A stretch of DNA of 64,000 nt, from the NCBI GenBank assembly GCA_021737695.1, contig JAIPDL010000005.1, positions 1 to 64,000 on the forward strand, read 5' to 3'. Positions 31,581 through 41,066 of this stretch are shown here, piece after piece. The notes under the pieces are model-generated. The model saw only the letters and a list, made by a program, of their open reading frames with translations, did no database searches and was not told the origin of the DNA. Position 1 is the first letter of the stretch; each line of letters opens with the position of its first letter. This DNA comes from Desulfotignum sp. (GTDB taxonomy: Bacteria > Desulfobacterota > Desulfobacteria > Desulfobacterales > Desulfobacteraceae). The translations under genes and the position numbers were made by a program.

Positions 31581-34081
31581 GCCTTACCTGCCGAGCCAGT
31601 TTCAGGCCCCTGAATGTCATCCGGATCTGTTTCAGGACCCCGGGGTTCGGCCGGGGCCGTTTCCGGGGTATCCGCCTCTTTTGCTGAAGGTGCCGCAAAA
31701 GATTCCACGCCAGGTTCCAGAGCGATGTCCAGCACCTGGTTCACATCCCGGACACAGGTGAATTTGAGTTTGGATTTCACGTTTTTGGGAATATCATACA
31801 GATCTTTTTTATTTTTTTCCGGAATGATCACCTGCTTGATACCGGCCCGCAACGCGCCCAGGGCTTTTTCCTTGAGCCCGCCGATGGGCAGGACCCGGCC
31901 CCGCAAAGACACCTCGCCGGTCATGGCCACCAGGTTGTTCACCCGCCGTCCGGTAACCGCCGACACCAGGGCTGTGACCATGGCAATTCCGGCTGAGGGG
32001 CCGTCCTTGGGAATGGCCCCGGCCGGCACATGAATATGGATGTCATGATTGTCGAACGCATCCTTGTCAATGCCTAAGTGTTCCTGGTTGGCCTTGGTCC
32101 AGGTCAGAGCGGCCCGGGCCGATTCCTGCATCACCTCGCCGATCTGGCCTGTGACCAGCAGCTCCCCTTTGCCCGGAAACAAAGAAATCTCGATATACAG
32201 GATTTCTCCGCCCACCTCCGTCCAGGCCAGGCCCGATGCCAGGCCCACCTGGCTTTCCTCCTGGTCCAGTTCCGGCATATACTGGGGCGGGCCTAAATAC
32301 CGGGTCAGGTTCTGACGGGTGATGGTGAATTTGCCTTTCTGGCCTTCGGCAATTTTCCGGGCGATCTTCCGGCAGATGGTGTCCAGTTTGCGCTCCAGTT
32401 CCCGCAGGCCCGCCTCCAGGGTGTGCTCGGTCACAATGGTTGCCAGGGCATTGGGATGAATGAAGATGGACCGCCGGATCAAGCCGTTGTCCCGCAGTTT
32501 TCTGGGCAGCAGATGGGTTTTGGCGATCTCTATTTTTTCCTGGTGCGTATACCCGGGAATCCGGATCACCTCCATGCGGTCCAGCAGGGCCGACGGGATG
32601 GTGTCGGCAATATTGGCCGTCAAAATGAACATCACATTGGACAGGTCAAACGGGATGTTCAGGTAATGATCGGAAAACGCGGTGTTCTGTTCCGGGTCCA
32701 GGGCTTCCAGCAGGGCGGATGAGGGGTCGCCTCTGAAATCATTGCCCAGCTTGTCGATCTCGTCCAGCATGAACACGGGGTTGTTGGTGCCGCACTGGCG
32801 CAGACCCTGGAGAATCCGGCCGGGCATGGAACCGATATAGGTCCGGCGGTGCCCCCGGATTTCAGCCTCATCCCGGATACCCCCCAAAGACAGGCGCTGG
32901 AACTTGCGTTTCATGGCCTTGGCTATGGCCTGACCTAAAGAGGTCTTGCCCACGCCCGGAGGTCCCACAAAACAGATGATCTGTCCCTTTTTTTTGGGAT
33001 TGAGCTTTCGGACACTCAGATATTCCAGGATCCGCTCCTTGACCTTTTCCAGACCCAGATGGTTTTTGTCCAGCACAGTCTGGGCCCGGGTGATATCCAG
33101 CACATCTTTGCTGGATTTGCTCCAGGGCAGTTCCACGATGGTATCCAGATAGGTGCGGACCACGGAAGCTTCAGAAGAATCCGAATGCATCTGCTCCAGG
33201 CGCCGCAACTGCTTCACAGCCTCTTCTTCGCCTTCTTTGGGCAGCCTGCACCGTTTTATCTTGGCCTTGAACTCTTTGATCTCCGCCAGTTTTTCATCGC
33301 TTTCCCCCAGTTCCCGGTGGATGGCCTTGACCTGCTCCCGCAGGTAATAATCCCGCTGATTTTTTGAAATTTCATCTTTCACATCCGTCTGAATCTTGGC
33401 CTGGACGGTGGTCAAGGCCAGTTCCCGGGCCAAAAGATCATTGACTTTTTTGAGCCGCTCGGGTGTGTCATTGAGTTCCAGCAGTGTCTGGGCGTCTTCG
33501 GTGCGCAGATTCAGATTGGCCGCCACCAGATCCGCCAGTTTGCCCGGTGAATCGATATGCGCCAGGAGATCCCCGATATCTCCGGACAACTCCCCTTTCA
33601 GGCTCAGCAGTTTTTCACTGTTTTCCTTGACGTTGCGCATCAGCGCTTCCAGCTCGATATCCAGTTCCTCGGGATCCTGCTCCGCTAAAAAAGACACTTC
33701 CACCTTGAAATAACCGCGCTTCTTGAGCCACGCCACGGCTTTTGCCTTGACGATTCCCTGCACCAGGGCCTTGATCCGGCCGTCCGGCAGTTTGATCATT
33801 TTCTGGACCCGGCCCACGGTGCCGATCTCATACAGATCCTCGGTACCGGGATTTTCCACTTCCGCGTCCTTCTGGGCCGTCAAAAAGATATACCGGTCGT
33901 AGCCGACACATTCCTCCATGGCTTTGATGGATTTGTCCCGGCCCACAAACAGGGGCAGCAGCATATCGGTGAACACCACAATGTCCCGGACCGGCATCAT
34001 GGGAAGGGTTTTGGGGATATTGTCAAGATTTCCCTCTTTTTCAATCACTTCAATCAGATCATCCATATCCGCTTCTGCCAT
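31577..34081 (-). CDS. lon: ATP-dependent protease Lon
   Basis: An 834-aa protein: LonN substrate-binding domain (about 25-220), coiled region, AAA+ domain with Walker A 'GPPGVGKTS' (about 375), Walker B 'FMLDEID' (about 440), and a serine protease domain with the dyad Ser in 'KDGPSAGIA' (about 695) and Lys in 'GGLKEKAL' (about 737). It degrades misfolded and regulatory proteins in the cytoplasm. The acidic tail after the protease domain is longer than in E. coli and rich in Glu, Pro and Asp. It heads the minus-strand series that runs to folE2. I saw no CIRCE element upstream. Confidence 0.97.
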   Translation of the reverse strand: MAEADMDDLIEVIEKEGNLDNIPKTLPMMPVRDIVVFTDMLLPLFVGRDKSIKAMEECVGYDRYIFLTAQKDAEVENPGTEDLYEIGTVGRVQKMIKLPDGRIKALVQGIVKAKAVAWLKKRGYFKVEVSFLAEQDPEELDIELEALMRNVKENSEKLLSLKGELSGDIGDLLAHIDSPGKLADLVAANLNLRTEDAQTLLELNDTPERLKKVNDLLARELALTTVQAKIQTDVKDEISKNQRDYYLREQVKAIHRELGESDEKLAEIKEFKAKIKRCRLPKEGEEEAVKQLRRLEQMHSDSSEASVVRTYLDTIVELPWSKSSKDVLDITRAQTVLDKNHLGLEKVKERILEYLSVRKLNPKKKGQIICFVGPPGVGKTSLGQAIAKAMKRKFQRLSLGGIRDEAEIRGHRRTYIGSMPGRILQGLRQCGTNNPVFMLDEIDKLGNDFRGDPSSALLEALDPEQNTAFSDHYLNIPFDLSNVMFILTANIADTIPSALLDRMEVIRIPGYTHQEKIEIAKTHLLPRKLRDNGLIRRSIFIHPNALATIVTEHTLEAGLRELERKLDTICRKIARKIAEGQKGKFTITRQNLTRYLGPPQYMPELDQEESQVGLASGLAWTEVGGEILYIEISLFPGKGELLVTGQIGEVMQESARAALTWTKANQEHLGIDKDAFDNHDIHIHVPAGAIPKDGPSAGIAMVTALVSAVTGRRVNNLVAMTGEVSLRGRVLPIGGLKEKALGALRAGIKQVIIPEKNKKDLYDIPKNVKSKLKFTCVRDVNQVLDIALEPGVESFAAPSAKEADTPETAPAEPRGPETDPDDIQGPETGSAGKA

Positions 34082-34231
34082 CAGCTCTCCTTGTTATAAC
34101 TTTCACTCCGTCCTATATACCGGCATCGATCATAACGGCGGGGTGTAAATTTTTAAAATCAGGTATTTACATTTGACGGTACAATAACGCATAATTTGAA
34201 TTTTACAATATCCCAGGACAAAATAATTACC

Positions 34232-35017
34232 ATGACAATTTCTATGCTGGCAGTCCTTTTCTTTATATTTATGTTCGGCGCCTGTATCGGCAGTTTTTTA
34301 AATGTATGCATTTACCGGATTCCCCGGAACATGTCCATTGTATTCCCTGGATCCGCCTGTCCGGCCTGCGGGCACGGCCTGCCGTTTTATGTCAACATCC
34401 CCATCCTCAGTTTTCTGATTCTTAAAGGACGCTGCCTGTTTTGCAGCCATCCCATTTCCTTGCAGTACGTGGTGGTGGAAATCATGACAGGGATGCTGGC
34501 CATATTGACATACCTGATTTTTGGCTGGACCCTGGAAGCGCTGGTCTGGTTCGCATTTGCCGCCACCCTGGTGGTGGTCTCCGGCATTGATCTGGCGTTC
34601 CGGATCATTCCGGACCGGATCAGCATTCCGGGAATTTTTGTTTTCGGAATGCTGGCCCGGATCGTGCTGGACCGGCCTTTGACCGCCATTGCTGCCGGGA
34701 TTCTGGTGGGCGGCGGCATTCTCTATGGGGTGGCCCTGATCTATTATGTCATCCGCAAAACCGACGGCATGGGCGGAGGCGATATCAAACTGCTGGCCAT
34801 GATCGGTGCAGTCACCGGGGTGACCGGTGTTCTCTTCACTTTGTTTGCCGGATCATTTGCCGGTACAGGTGCGGGTATTGCAGCCATGATCCGAAACAGA
34901 CATGCGGATCACCGGATGCAGCTGCCCTTCGGGCCGTTCCTGTCCGCAGGCGCGCTGGTCTATGTATTTTTCGGCGACCCCATCATTGACTGGTACTTTT
35001 TGTGGGCAGTTTTTTGA
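34232..35017 (+). CDS. pilD: prepilin peptidase / leader-peptide methyltransferase (A24)
   Basis: I chose the ATG at 34232 (AGGA at 34215); a TTG at 34196 is possible but has no ribosome-binding site. An integral membrane protein of about eight helices with a cytoplasmic zinc-type loop ('CPACG' ... 'CLFC'), typical of bifunctional enzymes. The two catalytic aspartates lie in 'SGIDLAFRIIPD' and 'GMGGGDIKLLA'. It removes leader peptides of type IV prepilins and type II secretion pseudopilins. No pilus genes are next to it. Confidence 0.93.
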   Translation: MTISMLAVLFFIFMFGACIGSFLNVCIYRIPRNMSIVFPGSACPACGHGLPFYVNIPILSFLILKGRCLFCSHPISLQYVVVEIMTGMLAILTYLIFGWTLEALVWFAFAATLVVVSGIDLAFRIIPDRISIPGIFVFGMLARIVLDRPLTAIAAGILVGGGILYGVALIYYVIRKTDGMGGGDIKLLAMIGAVTGVTGVLFTLFAGSFAGTGAGIAAMIRNRHADHRMQLPFGPFLSAGALVYVFFGDPIIDWYFLWAVF

Positions 35018-35076
35018 TTTTTTGCTGTAGACCCCTTTCAGACAAGGTTTTTTTTAAAAAAAAAGCCAATAAACCC

Positions 35077-35105
35077 TTGACACACCCGGCACAACGACGT
35101 AACGT
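35077..35105 (+). promoter_or_regulatory. sigma70-type promoter of the HU gene
   Basis: TTGACA at 35077-35082, a 17-base spacer, and TAACGT at 35100-35105, which matches the consensus at the key first, second and last positions. It lies about 100 bases before the HU start codon. Confidence 0.5.
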
Positions 35106-35208
35106 ACCGCTGAAGCTGATTCAAATGCGTGTAACCCTCAGGCAACGCGGTTTTGGACACTAAAAACAAATATGTCCTCCCAAACCCCAAAAAAAGGAGA
35201 AAAAAAAG

Positions 35209-35478
35209 ATGAACAAAGGCGATTTAATCAACAAGGTCACCGAAGTACTGGAAAGTAAAAAAGATGCCCAAAAAGCGGTTGACTGTGTGGTTCAGGCAGT
35301 CACGGATGCGCTTGCCAACAATGACTCCGTGACCCTGGTGGGTTTTGGTACCTTTAAAACAGCGGAAAGAAAAGCCAGAAAAGGCAGAAATCCTCAGACC
35401 GGAAAAGAGATCGATATCCCGGCGAGAAATGTTCCCAAATTCATCCCTGGAAAAGCCTTGAAAGAAGCCGTCAAATAA
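35209..35478 (+). CDS. hup: HU-type nucleoid-associated DNA-binding protein
   Basis: An 89-aa protein starting 'MNKGDLINKVTEVLE', with the hallmark 'VTLVGFGTFKTAERKARKG' and 'NPQTGKEIDIPARNVPKFIPG' (the Pro-containing DNA-binding arm and its base). It is preceded by AAAAAAGGAG, a strong ribosome-binding site. It bends and compacts DNA as a dimer. It is a single gene with its own promoter and a terminator-like hairpin. Confidence 0.96.
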   Translation: MNKGDLINKVTEVLESKKDAQKAVDCVVQAVTDALANNDSVTLVGFGTFKTAERKARKGRNPQTGKEIDIPARNVPKFIPGKALKEAVK

Positions 35479-35498
35479 CGCAGCTTTCACCCATCTTC

Positions 35499-35574
35499 AA
35501 CTCCCTCCAGGCAGTATTCGGAACCCGGCCGCCTTTCTTCACCCATACCGGATGCTTCCTGGAGGAGTTTTTAA
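35499..35574 (+). terminator. terminator-like hairpin after HU gene
   Basis: Arms 35499-35511 and 35558-35569 pair over about 12 bases with one bulge (AACTCCCTCCAGG with CCTGGAGGAGTT), followed by a T-run. The loop is long (about 46 bases), so the fold is less certain. Confidence 0.4.
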
Positions 35575-35580
35575 AAAAAT

Positions 35581-37053
35581 TCATACCGCCCATTGCCCCA
35601 GATATCCATCAATGCTTTGCAGTGCATTGCGTTGGCGCAAGTCCAGATTATCTGGTGTGATTTCCGGATCTGACAAATCGGCCAAGGCCTGTGGCAGGGT
35701 GAATTTTTCATCACCGCGAAATCCTGTGATTTTGTCCCCGTTTGCCAGTTTTTCCAGATGTTCCCTGAATTCTTTTGTCGCCGGCATCAGATAATTGCGC
35801 GATAAAATCCGGGCCGCCAGGGTATGGACCCTGGGTGTTTTCAATGGGGTCAGGACCCTGGACAAGGTATTCCTTTCTGGGATGTCAAACGGGCCGGCAT
35901 CATGAAACCGGGCGATATCTTTTTTTTCCGCCGCCGTAAAAAAACCATCCTGGTACAGGGCCGCATCCGGGTCCAGATCCGGGATCTTTGGATAGGCATA
36001 CGCGCGATGCACTTTAATGGTATCCAGAAAAACGGAACCATTTTCCCGGAACATGGCGATCACATCCCCGGCGGTTTTCCGGGCAGTATCTGATAACCGG
36101 TCTGTGAACCGTTCCAGGGCCGGCAGCACCAGCCACTGGTCCGCCGGTTTTTTACGTACGGGAAACCAGTTAAATTGACCCGTGTCTGGACTGATCTGTC
36201 CACATTCCGGCCGGTCCAGCCGAATCCACAGCTGCTGATTGGCATAAGGAATGGCACCGCCGATATGCAATACCGGGGCGAGATACCCGGCATCCGGACC
36301 GAATGAGGATGACACCATCAGTGCGTTGCGAAAAAGCCGATCCTGGATTTGACAGGTTTCAGATAAGGTCTCCACCCGTTTCAGATCGGTATTTTTGTCA
36401 AAAAAACCCAGGACATAAGTCCACATGTCGGATCGCTGGGCAAATCGTCTGCACAGGGCCACCAGGGCCTCCACATCCGCCATGGCATCATGGGCCGGGC
36501 CGGACACTTCAAATTGATTCGCTCTGGCGATGTGCGCCAGTTTCAGGGTGGGGCGGTGATCAGGCAACCGGGGCCATTGAATGACAGGCGGGAAGCAGAA
36601 TCGTTTATACAAAGCCGCAACCGGCAGAATATCCGCCCGGAAGCAGCCATTGGCATATTGATGGGTATAGGGTTCCAGCAGGTTCCGGTAGAAGAGAAAG
36701 CGTAAAAATTCATCATCAAACCCCAGAGAATTATACCCCACACTGACCGTGTCCGGGGTATTGAAAAGCGCGTGCAGCAGACGGGCAGCCTGATATTCAC
36801 ACTGCCCGTCTGCCAGATCTTTCATGGTCAGACAATGGGTGACAAACGCGCCGGGGGATGGAATGATATCCTTGCGAAGCCGGAGGGTCAGGCTGGTTCG
36901 GTCAATTTCCCGAAGCCGGGAATCCGTGCGGATCCCGGCAAAAGTCAACACCTGGTCAAACGCCGGGTCCAGACCCGAGGTCTCCAGGTCGTAAAACAGA
37001 TAAATCTTATCTTTTGGAAAACTGGAAACTGGCTCTGGCCCCTTTTTGACCAT
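35581..37053 (-). CDS. sbcB: exodeoxyribonuclease I (ExoI/SbcB-type)
   Basis: A 490-aa DnaQ-fold exonuclease with DEDDh motifs: 'LFYDLETSGLDPAFDQ', 'GYNSLGFDDEFLRF' and 'HDAMADVEALVAL'. The rest matches the ExoI SH3-like and C-terminal helical domains, with 'YQDGFF', 'PALERFTDRL' and 'RNYLMPATKEF' segments. It degrades single-stranded DNA 3' to 5' in repair and recombination. The start lies within the end of rpsI (47-base overlap) and no later in-frame start exists before the first motif, so translation is coupled to the ribosomal protein gene. This is an uncommon neighbour for rpsI. Confidence 0.9.
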   Translation of the reverse strand: MVKKGPEPVSSFPKDKIYLFYDLETSGLDPAFDQVLTFAGIRTDSRLREIDRTSLTLRLRKDIIPSPGAFVTHCLTMKDLADGQCEYQAARLLHALFNTPDTVSVGYNSLGFDDEFLRFLFYRNLLEPYTHQYANGCFRADILPVAALYKRFCFPPVIQWPRLPDHRPTLKLAHIARANQFEVSGPAHDAMADVEALVALCRRFAQRSDMWTYVLGFFDKNTDLKRVETLSETCQIQDRLFRNALMVSSSFGPDAGYLAPVLHIGGAIPYANQQLWIRLDRPECGQISPDTGQFNWFPVRKKPADQWLVLPALERFTDRLSDTARKTAGDVIAMFRENGSVFLDTIKVHRAYAYPKIPDLDPDAALYQDGFFTAAEKKDIARFHDAGPFDIPERNTLSRVLTPLKTPRVHTLAARILSRNYLMPATKEFREHLEKLANGDKITGFRGDEKFTLPQALADLSDPEITPDNLDLRQRNALQSIDGYLGQWAV

Positions 37054-37402
37054 ATTTTTTCCGTTCTTTCTGACGGGAATCCCGGGTCAGAAATCCGGCG
37101 TTCTTGAGCACACCCCGTAGTTCCGGGTCCACCTGCACCAGGGCCTTGGACAATCCCTGACGGACTGCACCGGCCTGACCGGTCTGCCCGCCACCCATCA
37201 CACGGATACGCACATCAAATGAATCATCCATCTGTGTCAGTGAAAGGGGGGCTGCCAGCGCATCCCGGTTGACCTCGATATCAAAATACTCATCCAGATC
37301 CCGGTCATTCACCGTCATTTTTCCGGTACCCGGTAACAGCCAGATTTTGGCTATGGACTTTTTCCGTTTTCCTGTCGCGTAAAACACGTTTCCACTTTCC
37401 AT
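37007..37402 (-). CDS. rpsI: 30S ribosomal protein S9
   Basis: A 131-aa protein with 'FYATGKRKKSIAKIWL' near the start, 'GGGQTGQAGAVRQGLSKAL' and a basic C-terminus 'KKYGQKGARASFQFSKR' that reaches the ribosomal P-site tRNA. The last residues SKR are universal. It follows rplM in the usual rplM-rpsI order. Confidence 0.97.
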   Translation of the reverse strand: MESGNVFYATGKRKKSIAKIWLLPGTGKMTVNDRDLDEYFDIEVNRDALAAPLSLTQMDDSFDVRIRVMGGGQTGQAGAVRQGLSKALVQVDPELRGVLKNAGFLTRDSRQKERKKYGQKGARASFQFSKR

Positions 37403-37419
37403 TGATCGTATCGCGTCCT

Positions 37420-37860
37420 TTATCCTTTAATTTCAACGGGTTCCGGTTTTTGGGCCGCATGGGGATGCTGATCGCCGGCATACACGAACAATTTTTTGTT
37501 CAGTTTTCTGCCCAGCCGGTTTTTAGGCAGCATGCCCTGAACCGCTTTTTTAAGGACCTCTTCCGGGTTCTTTTCAAGCATTTCCCTGGCTGTCTGGGAT
37601 TTCAGACTTCCCACATACCCGGAATGACGATAGTAATTTTTCTGATCCAGCTTATTGCCGGTCAGACGGATTTTGTCCGCATTAATTACCACCACCCAGT
37701 CTCCGGTATCCACATGGGGGGTATACAAGGGATTATGCTTGCCCCGAATCCGGTAGGCCACCTGGGATGCCAGCCGGCCCAACACCTGGTCCGCTGCATC
37801 GATCACACACCAGTTTTCCTGGTTATCCGCTCTTTTGGCACTGTACGTATATTTTTTCAC
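37420..37860 (-). CDS. rplM: 50S ribosomal protein L13
   Basis: A 146-aa protein with '[19 protein letters not shown]', '[19 protein letters not shown]', '[12 protein letters not shown]' and '[13 protein letters not shown]', the standard L13 motifs. It is cotranscribed with rpsI, 17 bases downstream. Confidence 0.97.
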   Translation of the reverse strand: MKKYTYSAKRADNQENWCVIDAADQVLGRLASQVAYRIRGKHNPLYTPHVDTGDWVVVINADKIRLTGNKLDQKNYYRHSGYVGSLKSQTAREMLEKNPEEVLKKAVQGMLPKNRLGRKLNKKLFVYAGDQHPHAAQKPEPVEIKG

Positions 37861-37936
37861 TTTTTTTCACTGCTCCTCATTCATAAACACAATCCTGACA
37901 TAATTATAGAAAAATCCCTTTATTGTCAAGCAAAAT

Positions 37937-38890
37937 TTATTTTGATTCCCCCAGACGGCCGGCACCGGCGGCCAGAATCGCCAGAGACGGCTGAACACGG
38001 TCAGAATCCTGGAATTCATCGGCCGCAATCCAGAGTGATTCCGGCATATTTCCCTGTAAAAACAATTTACGCCGGCCCAGCACCAGATGTTTTTGCCCCC
38101 GGATCAATGCAAAGTCCATGGTCACCACCAGGGTATCCTTGAGCCGGTAAATGCCCATCCGCGTTGTCTGAATCTGCAATGGGTTTTCAGACACGGCAGC
38201 CCGTTGCCTTTGTTGTTCCCAGGCATCCCAGTCAAAGCGGTCCGGATCCGCGCCCGGCACATGCAATGTCTTGTAATCCCAGGCGGTTCCGGTCATATGG
38301 GTTCGGACCCATTTGTTCACAAACCGGGTCACGCCTGTTTTCCATGCGGCCAGTACATTTGCATTCGCATACTGAATCGTATCCTGGATGATCACGGGGG
38401 TGACATACCTTGTGACATAATCGGACAAACGGAGCACATCCGTGTTTTCCAGGGCGATACATCCGTTCGTATCCATGGGTATCAACGGCTTGTTGGTGCC
38501 GTGAATCCATATGGCGTAACCGGTTTTCCCCTGCTGCCGGTCCATAAAATGGGGATAATCCGTAGGAAACGCCCGGGGGCCGTAAATCGGGGTCAGATCC
38601 TTGTCTTCATGCGCATCGATGATAAAATAGATCCCTTCCGGGGTTTTTTTATCCCCTTCCACCTGTTTGGGACCGGACGCTTCCCCCGTGGAGCAATTCG
38701 TGGCAAACACCCGGATCAATTGCGACGATTCAGAATCTGTTTGATAGAGATAAAACCGCTGGGTCTGTTTTTCCACCAGAATGGCATGTTCCCCCCGGGG
38801 CAGAGCGATCACTGCGGCCGGCAGGGATCCGGCCAGTGCAGGCACACCGGCTGTGAGCAGACAGACCATCAACCAGATCACATGTGTCAT
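37937..38890 (-). CDS. L,D-transpeptidase (YkuD family), periplasmic
   Basis: The signal peptide ends near 'VPALAG'. The YkuD catalytic domain (about residues 35-170) holds 'YAIWIHGTNKPLIPMDTNGC' with the catalytic Cys, then 'IALENTDVLRLSDYV'. Such enzymes cross-link peptidoglycan stem peptides or attach lipoproteins to them. The C-terminal ~130 residues ('WDAWEQQRQRAAV', 'YRLKDTLVVTMDFALIRGQK') form a beta-rich extension of unknown role, perhaps an SnoaL/NTF2-like domain. It lies 11 bases after ruvB at the end of the tol-pal-ruv series. A role in envelope integrity alongside Tol-Pal would make sense. Confidence 0.88.
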   Translation of the reverse strand: MTHVIWLMVCLLTAGVPALAGSLPAAVIALPRGEHAILVEKQTQRFYLYQTDSESSQLIRVFATNCSTGEASGPKQVEGDKKTPEGIYFIIDAHEDKDLTPIYGPRAFPTDYPHFMDRQQGKTGYAIWIHGTNKPLIPMDTNGCIALENTDVLRLSDYVTRYVTPVIIQDTIQYANANVLAAWKTGVTRFVNKWVRTHMTGTAWDYKTLHVPGADPDRFDWDAWEQQRQRAAVSENPLQIQTTRMGIYRLKDTLVVTMDFALIRGQKHLVLGRRKLFLQGNMPESLWIAADEFQDSDRVQPSLAILAAGAGRLGESK

Positions 38891-38900
38891 AAGCGGCAGG

Positions 38901-39941
38901 TTACCTTGATATCTCTCTGGAGATTTTATTGAGATGTTGATATGCCGGGTCTGATGCTTTCCGGCCGCTGGAAGTCCGCAACACCAGGCCGATTTTCAAC
39001 AGAAAGGGCTCCACCACATCCACCAGGGTATCGGTCTCTTCCTGAAGGGTGGCGGCAATGGCTTCAATACCCACGGGGCCTCCATGATAAAAATCGATGA
39101 TGGTCTCCAGATAGCTGCGGTCCAGCCGGGTCAGTCCCAGATGATCGATCCCTTCCAGTGCCAGGGCCGCCTGGACGGTTTCCCGGGTCACCCGGCCGTC
39201 GGACCGGACCTGGGCAAAATCCCGCACCCGTTTGAGCAGCCGGTTGGCGATCCGCGGGGTTCCCCGGGACCGTTTTGCCAGGGACAAGGCCCCGTCATCT
39301 GTAATCTGGGTCTCCAGAAGCCGGGCCGATCGATGGATAATGACCACCAGTTCCTCGGGTGTATAAAAATCCAAGGTCCGGAACAGACCGAACCGGTCCC
39401 GCAACGGTGATGAAAGCAGTCCCACACGGGTGGTGGCCCCCACCAGCACGAACCGTCGCAGCCGGTACCGGTGGCTTCTGGCATGAATCCCCTTGTCAAA
39501 CACAAAATCCACGGCAAAATCTTCCATGGCCGGATACAAAAATTCCTCCACCACTTTGGGAATCCGGTGAATTTCATCGATGAACAAAAATTCCCCATCC
39601 CCCAGATGGGTTAAAATACCCATGAGGTCTCCGCCTTTTTCCAGGGTGGGGCCGGACGTAATGGTGAGATCTTTTCCCATTTCAGTGGCAATGATATGGC
39701 AGATGGTGGTTTTTCCCAAACCCGGCGGGCCGTGCAGCAGAATGTGATCCAGGGGTTCGTTTCTGAGTGTGGCCGCCTGAATGGCAATTTTCAATGTCTC
39801 CACGGTGGCGGCCTGACCCACATAATCTTCAAACCGCTCGGGCCGCAAAGACACGATATCCGGGGTCCGGTCCTCCGGGGTCGGTTGGGCCGTGACCACC
39901 CCTTTGACCTCCGATTGATAGGACAAAATATCATCGGTCAT
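38901..39941 (-). CDS. ruvB: Holliday junction branch-migration helicase RuvB
   Basis: A 346-aa AAA+ ATPase with Walker A 'GPPGLGKTT', Walker B '[10 protein letters not shown]', '[19 protein letters not shown]' (sensor 1 and arginine finger) and a C-terminal winged helix ('[19 protein letters not shown]'). It drives branch migration with RuvA. It lies two bases after ruvA. Confidence 0.97.
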   Translation of the reverse strand: MTDDILSYQSEVKGVVTAQPTPEDRTPDIVSLRPERFEDYVGQAATVETLKIAIQAATLRNEPLDHILLHGPPGLGKTTICHIIATEMGKDLTITSGPTLEKGGDLMGILTHLGDGEFLFIDEIHRIPKVVEEFLYPAMEDFAVDFVFDKGIHARSHRYRLRRFVLVGATTRVGLLSSPLRDRFGLFRTLDFYTPEELVVIIHRSARLLETQITDDGALSLAKRSRGTPRIANRLLKRVRDFAQVRSDGRVTRETVQAALALEGIDHLGLTRLDRSYLETIIDFYHGGPVGIEAIAATLQEETDTLVDVVEPFLLKIGLVLRTSSGRKASDPAYQHLNKISREISR

Positions 39942-39943
39942 GT

Positions 39944-40570
39944 TCAGGCTCCTTCCTGGTAAATGGCATCCAGCAGCGCTTCCGGGGTCTGGATACCGGG
40001 ATTCTTCTCAAGCGCGGCCCGGATCATGCGCTGGGCCGAACCTGAAGAATGTCCCAACTGGTCCACCAGAACCCCGGTCACCATGGCCACCGTTTCCGGG
40101 TTGTCCGGGGAAGGGGATACCGGTGACGCAAGTGCCCGGGCCGGGGCTCTTTCTGCAAATTCCCGGGTTTTGCCATGCAGGGTGGCAATCACTTTTTCCG
40201 CCGTTCGGGGCCCGATGCCGGGCAGTTTCGCCAGCACAGACACCTGTTTGTCTTCAATAGCGGCGGCAATTTCCCCCACCGGGCGGATCATGGCCTTGAC
40301 CGCTTTCACAGGGCCGATGGCGGAAACGGAAATAAACAATTGAAAAAATGCCTTGTCCTTTTTTTCCAGAAATCCGATCAAAACCGGTTTGGGCTGGCGT
40401 TCGGTCACATGATAATAAATATGCAGCTGAATCGGTGTCTCTTTGGATTGAGCCATCACCTGGGTCCGGGTAAACGGGCTGACCAGAATTTCATACCCCA
40501 CCTGCCCTGCCAGCAACAAAATGGCATCAGAATCACCATCCAACACCTGTCCTTCAAGATATCCGATCAT
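39944..40570 (-). CDS. ruvA: Holliday junction DNA helicase subunit RuvA
   Basis: The ATG at 40570 gives the standard N-terminus '[11 protein letters not shown]' and overlaps the ruvC end by 17 bases. An OB-fold, helix-hairpin-helix motifs ('[17 protein letters not shown]'), a variable linker with PSPDNPE, and a C-terminal RuvB-binding domain are visible. It binds the junction and loads RuvB. Confidence 0.96.
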   Translation of the reverse strand: MIGYLEGQVLDGDSDAILLLAGQVGYEILVSPFTRTQVMAQSKETPIQLHIYYHVTERQPKPVLIGFLEKKDKAFFQLFISVSAIGPVKAVKAMIRPVGEIAAAIEDKQVSVLAKLPGIGPRTAEKVIATLHGKTREFAERAPARALASPVSPSPDNPETVAMVTGVLVDQLGHSSGSAQRMIRAALEKNPGIQTPEALLDAIYQEGA

Positions 40571-41066
40571 GATCGTTTTTCCTGTACCGGAAATATCCGG
40601 TGATAGCCAGTCCCAGGGCATCGGACGCATGGAACGGCCGAATGGTGTCCGGATGATTTAAAAAATGGCGCACGGATCGCTCCATCTGAAATTTATCGGC
40701 ATTGCCGTTGCCACAGATAATTTTTTTGGCTTCCCGCACGGCGATTTCCTCCACCCGGACTCCGGCCCGGAACGCAGCCACCAGCAACACCCCGGAAACC
40801 TTGCCCAGCAAAATCCCCGACCCCGGGTATTTGTCCAATGAATAAATATCCTCGATCACCACCAGATCCGGGACCTGGTCCGATAGAAACGTACTGATGC
40901 GGGTATAGATGGTGTCCAGCCGGAAGGCCAGTGAATCCGTCGATGCCGTGGCCACGCATCCGAAAGAATACCGGGTCACGGCCCGGGCATCGCCTTCCAC
41001 CACTCCGATGCCCGTGCCGGCCAGTCCGGGATCGATGCCCACCACTTTGATCGACCCGGATGTCAC
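40554..41066 (-). CDS. ruvC: Holliday junction resolvase RuvC
   Basis: A 170-aa protein with 'VVGIDPGLAGTGIGVVEG' (first catalytic Asp), 'LVVIEDIYSLDKYP' (Glu), and 'FHASDALGLAITGYF' (paired acidic site), giving the complete active site. The GTG start overlaps the cpoB stop (GTGA). Confidence 0.95.
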   Translation of the reverse strand: MTSGSIKVVGIDPGLAGTGIGVVEGDARAVTRYSFGCVATASTDSLAFRLDTIYTRISTFLSDQVPDLVVIEDIYSLDKYPGSGILLGKVSGVLLVAAFRAGVRVEEIAVREAKKIICGNGNADKFQMERSVRHFLNHPDTIRPFHASDALGLAITGYFRYRKNDHDRIS

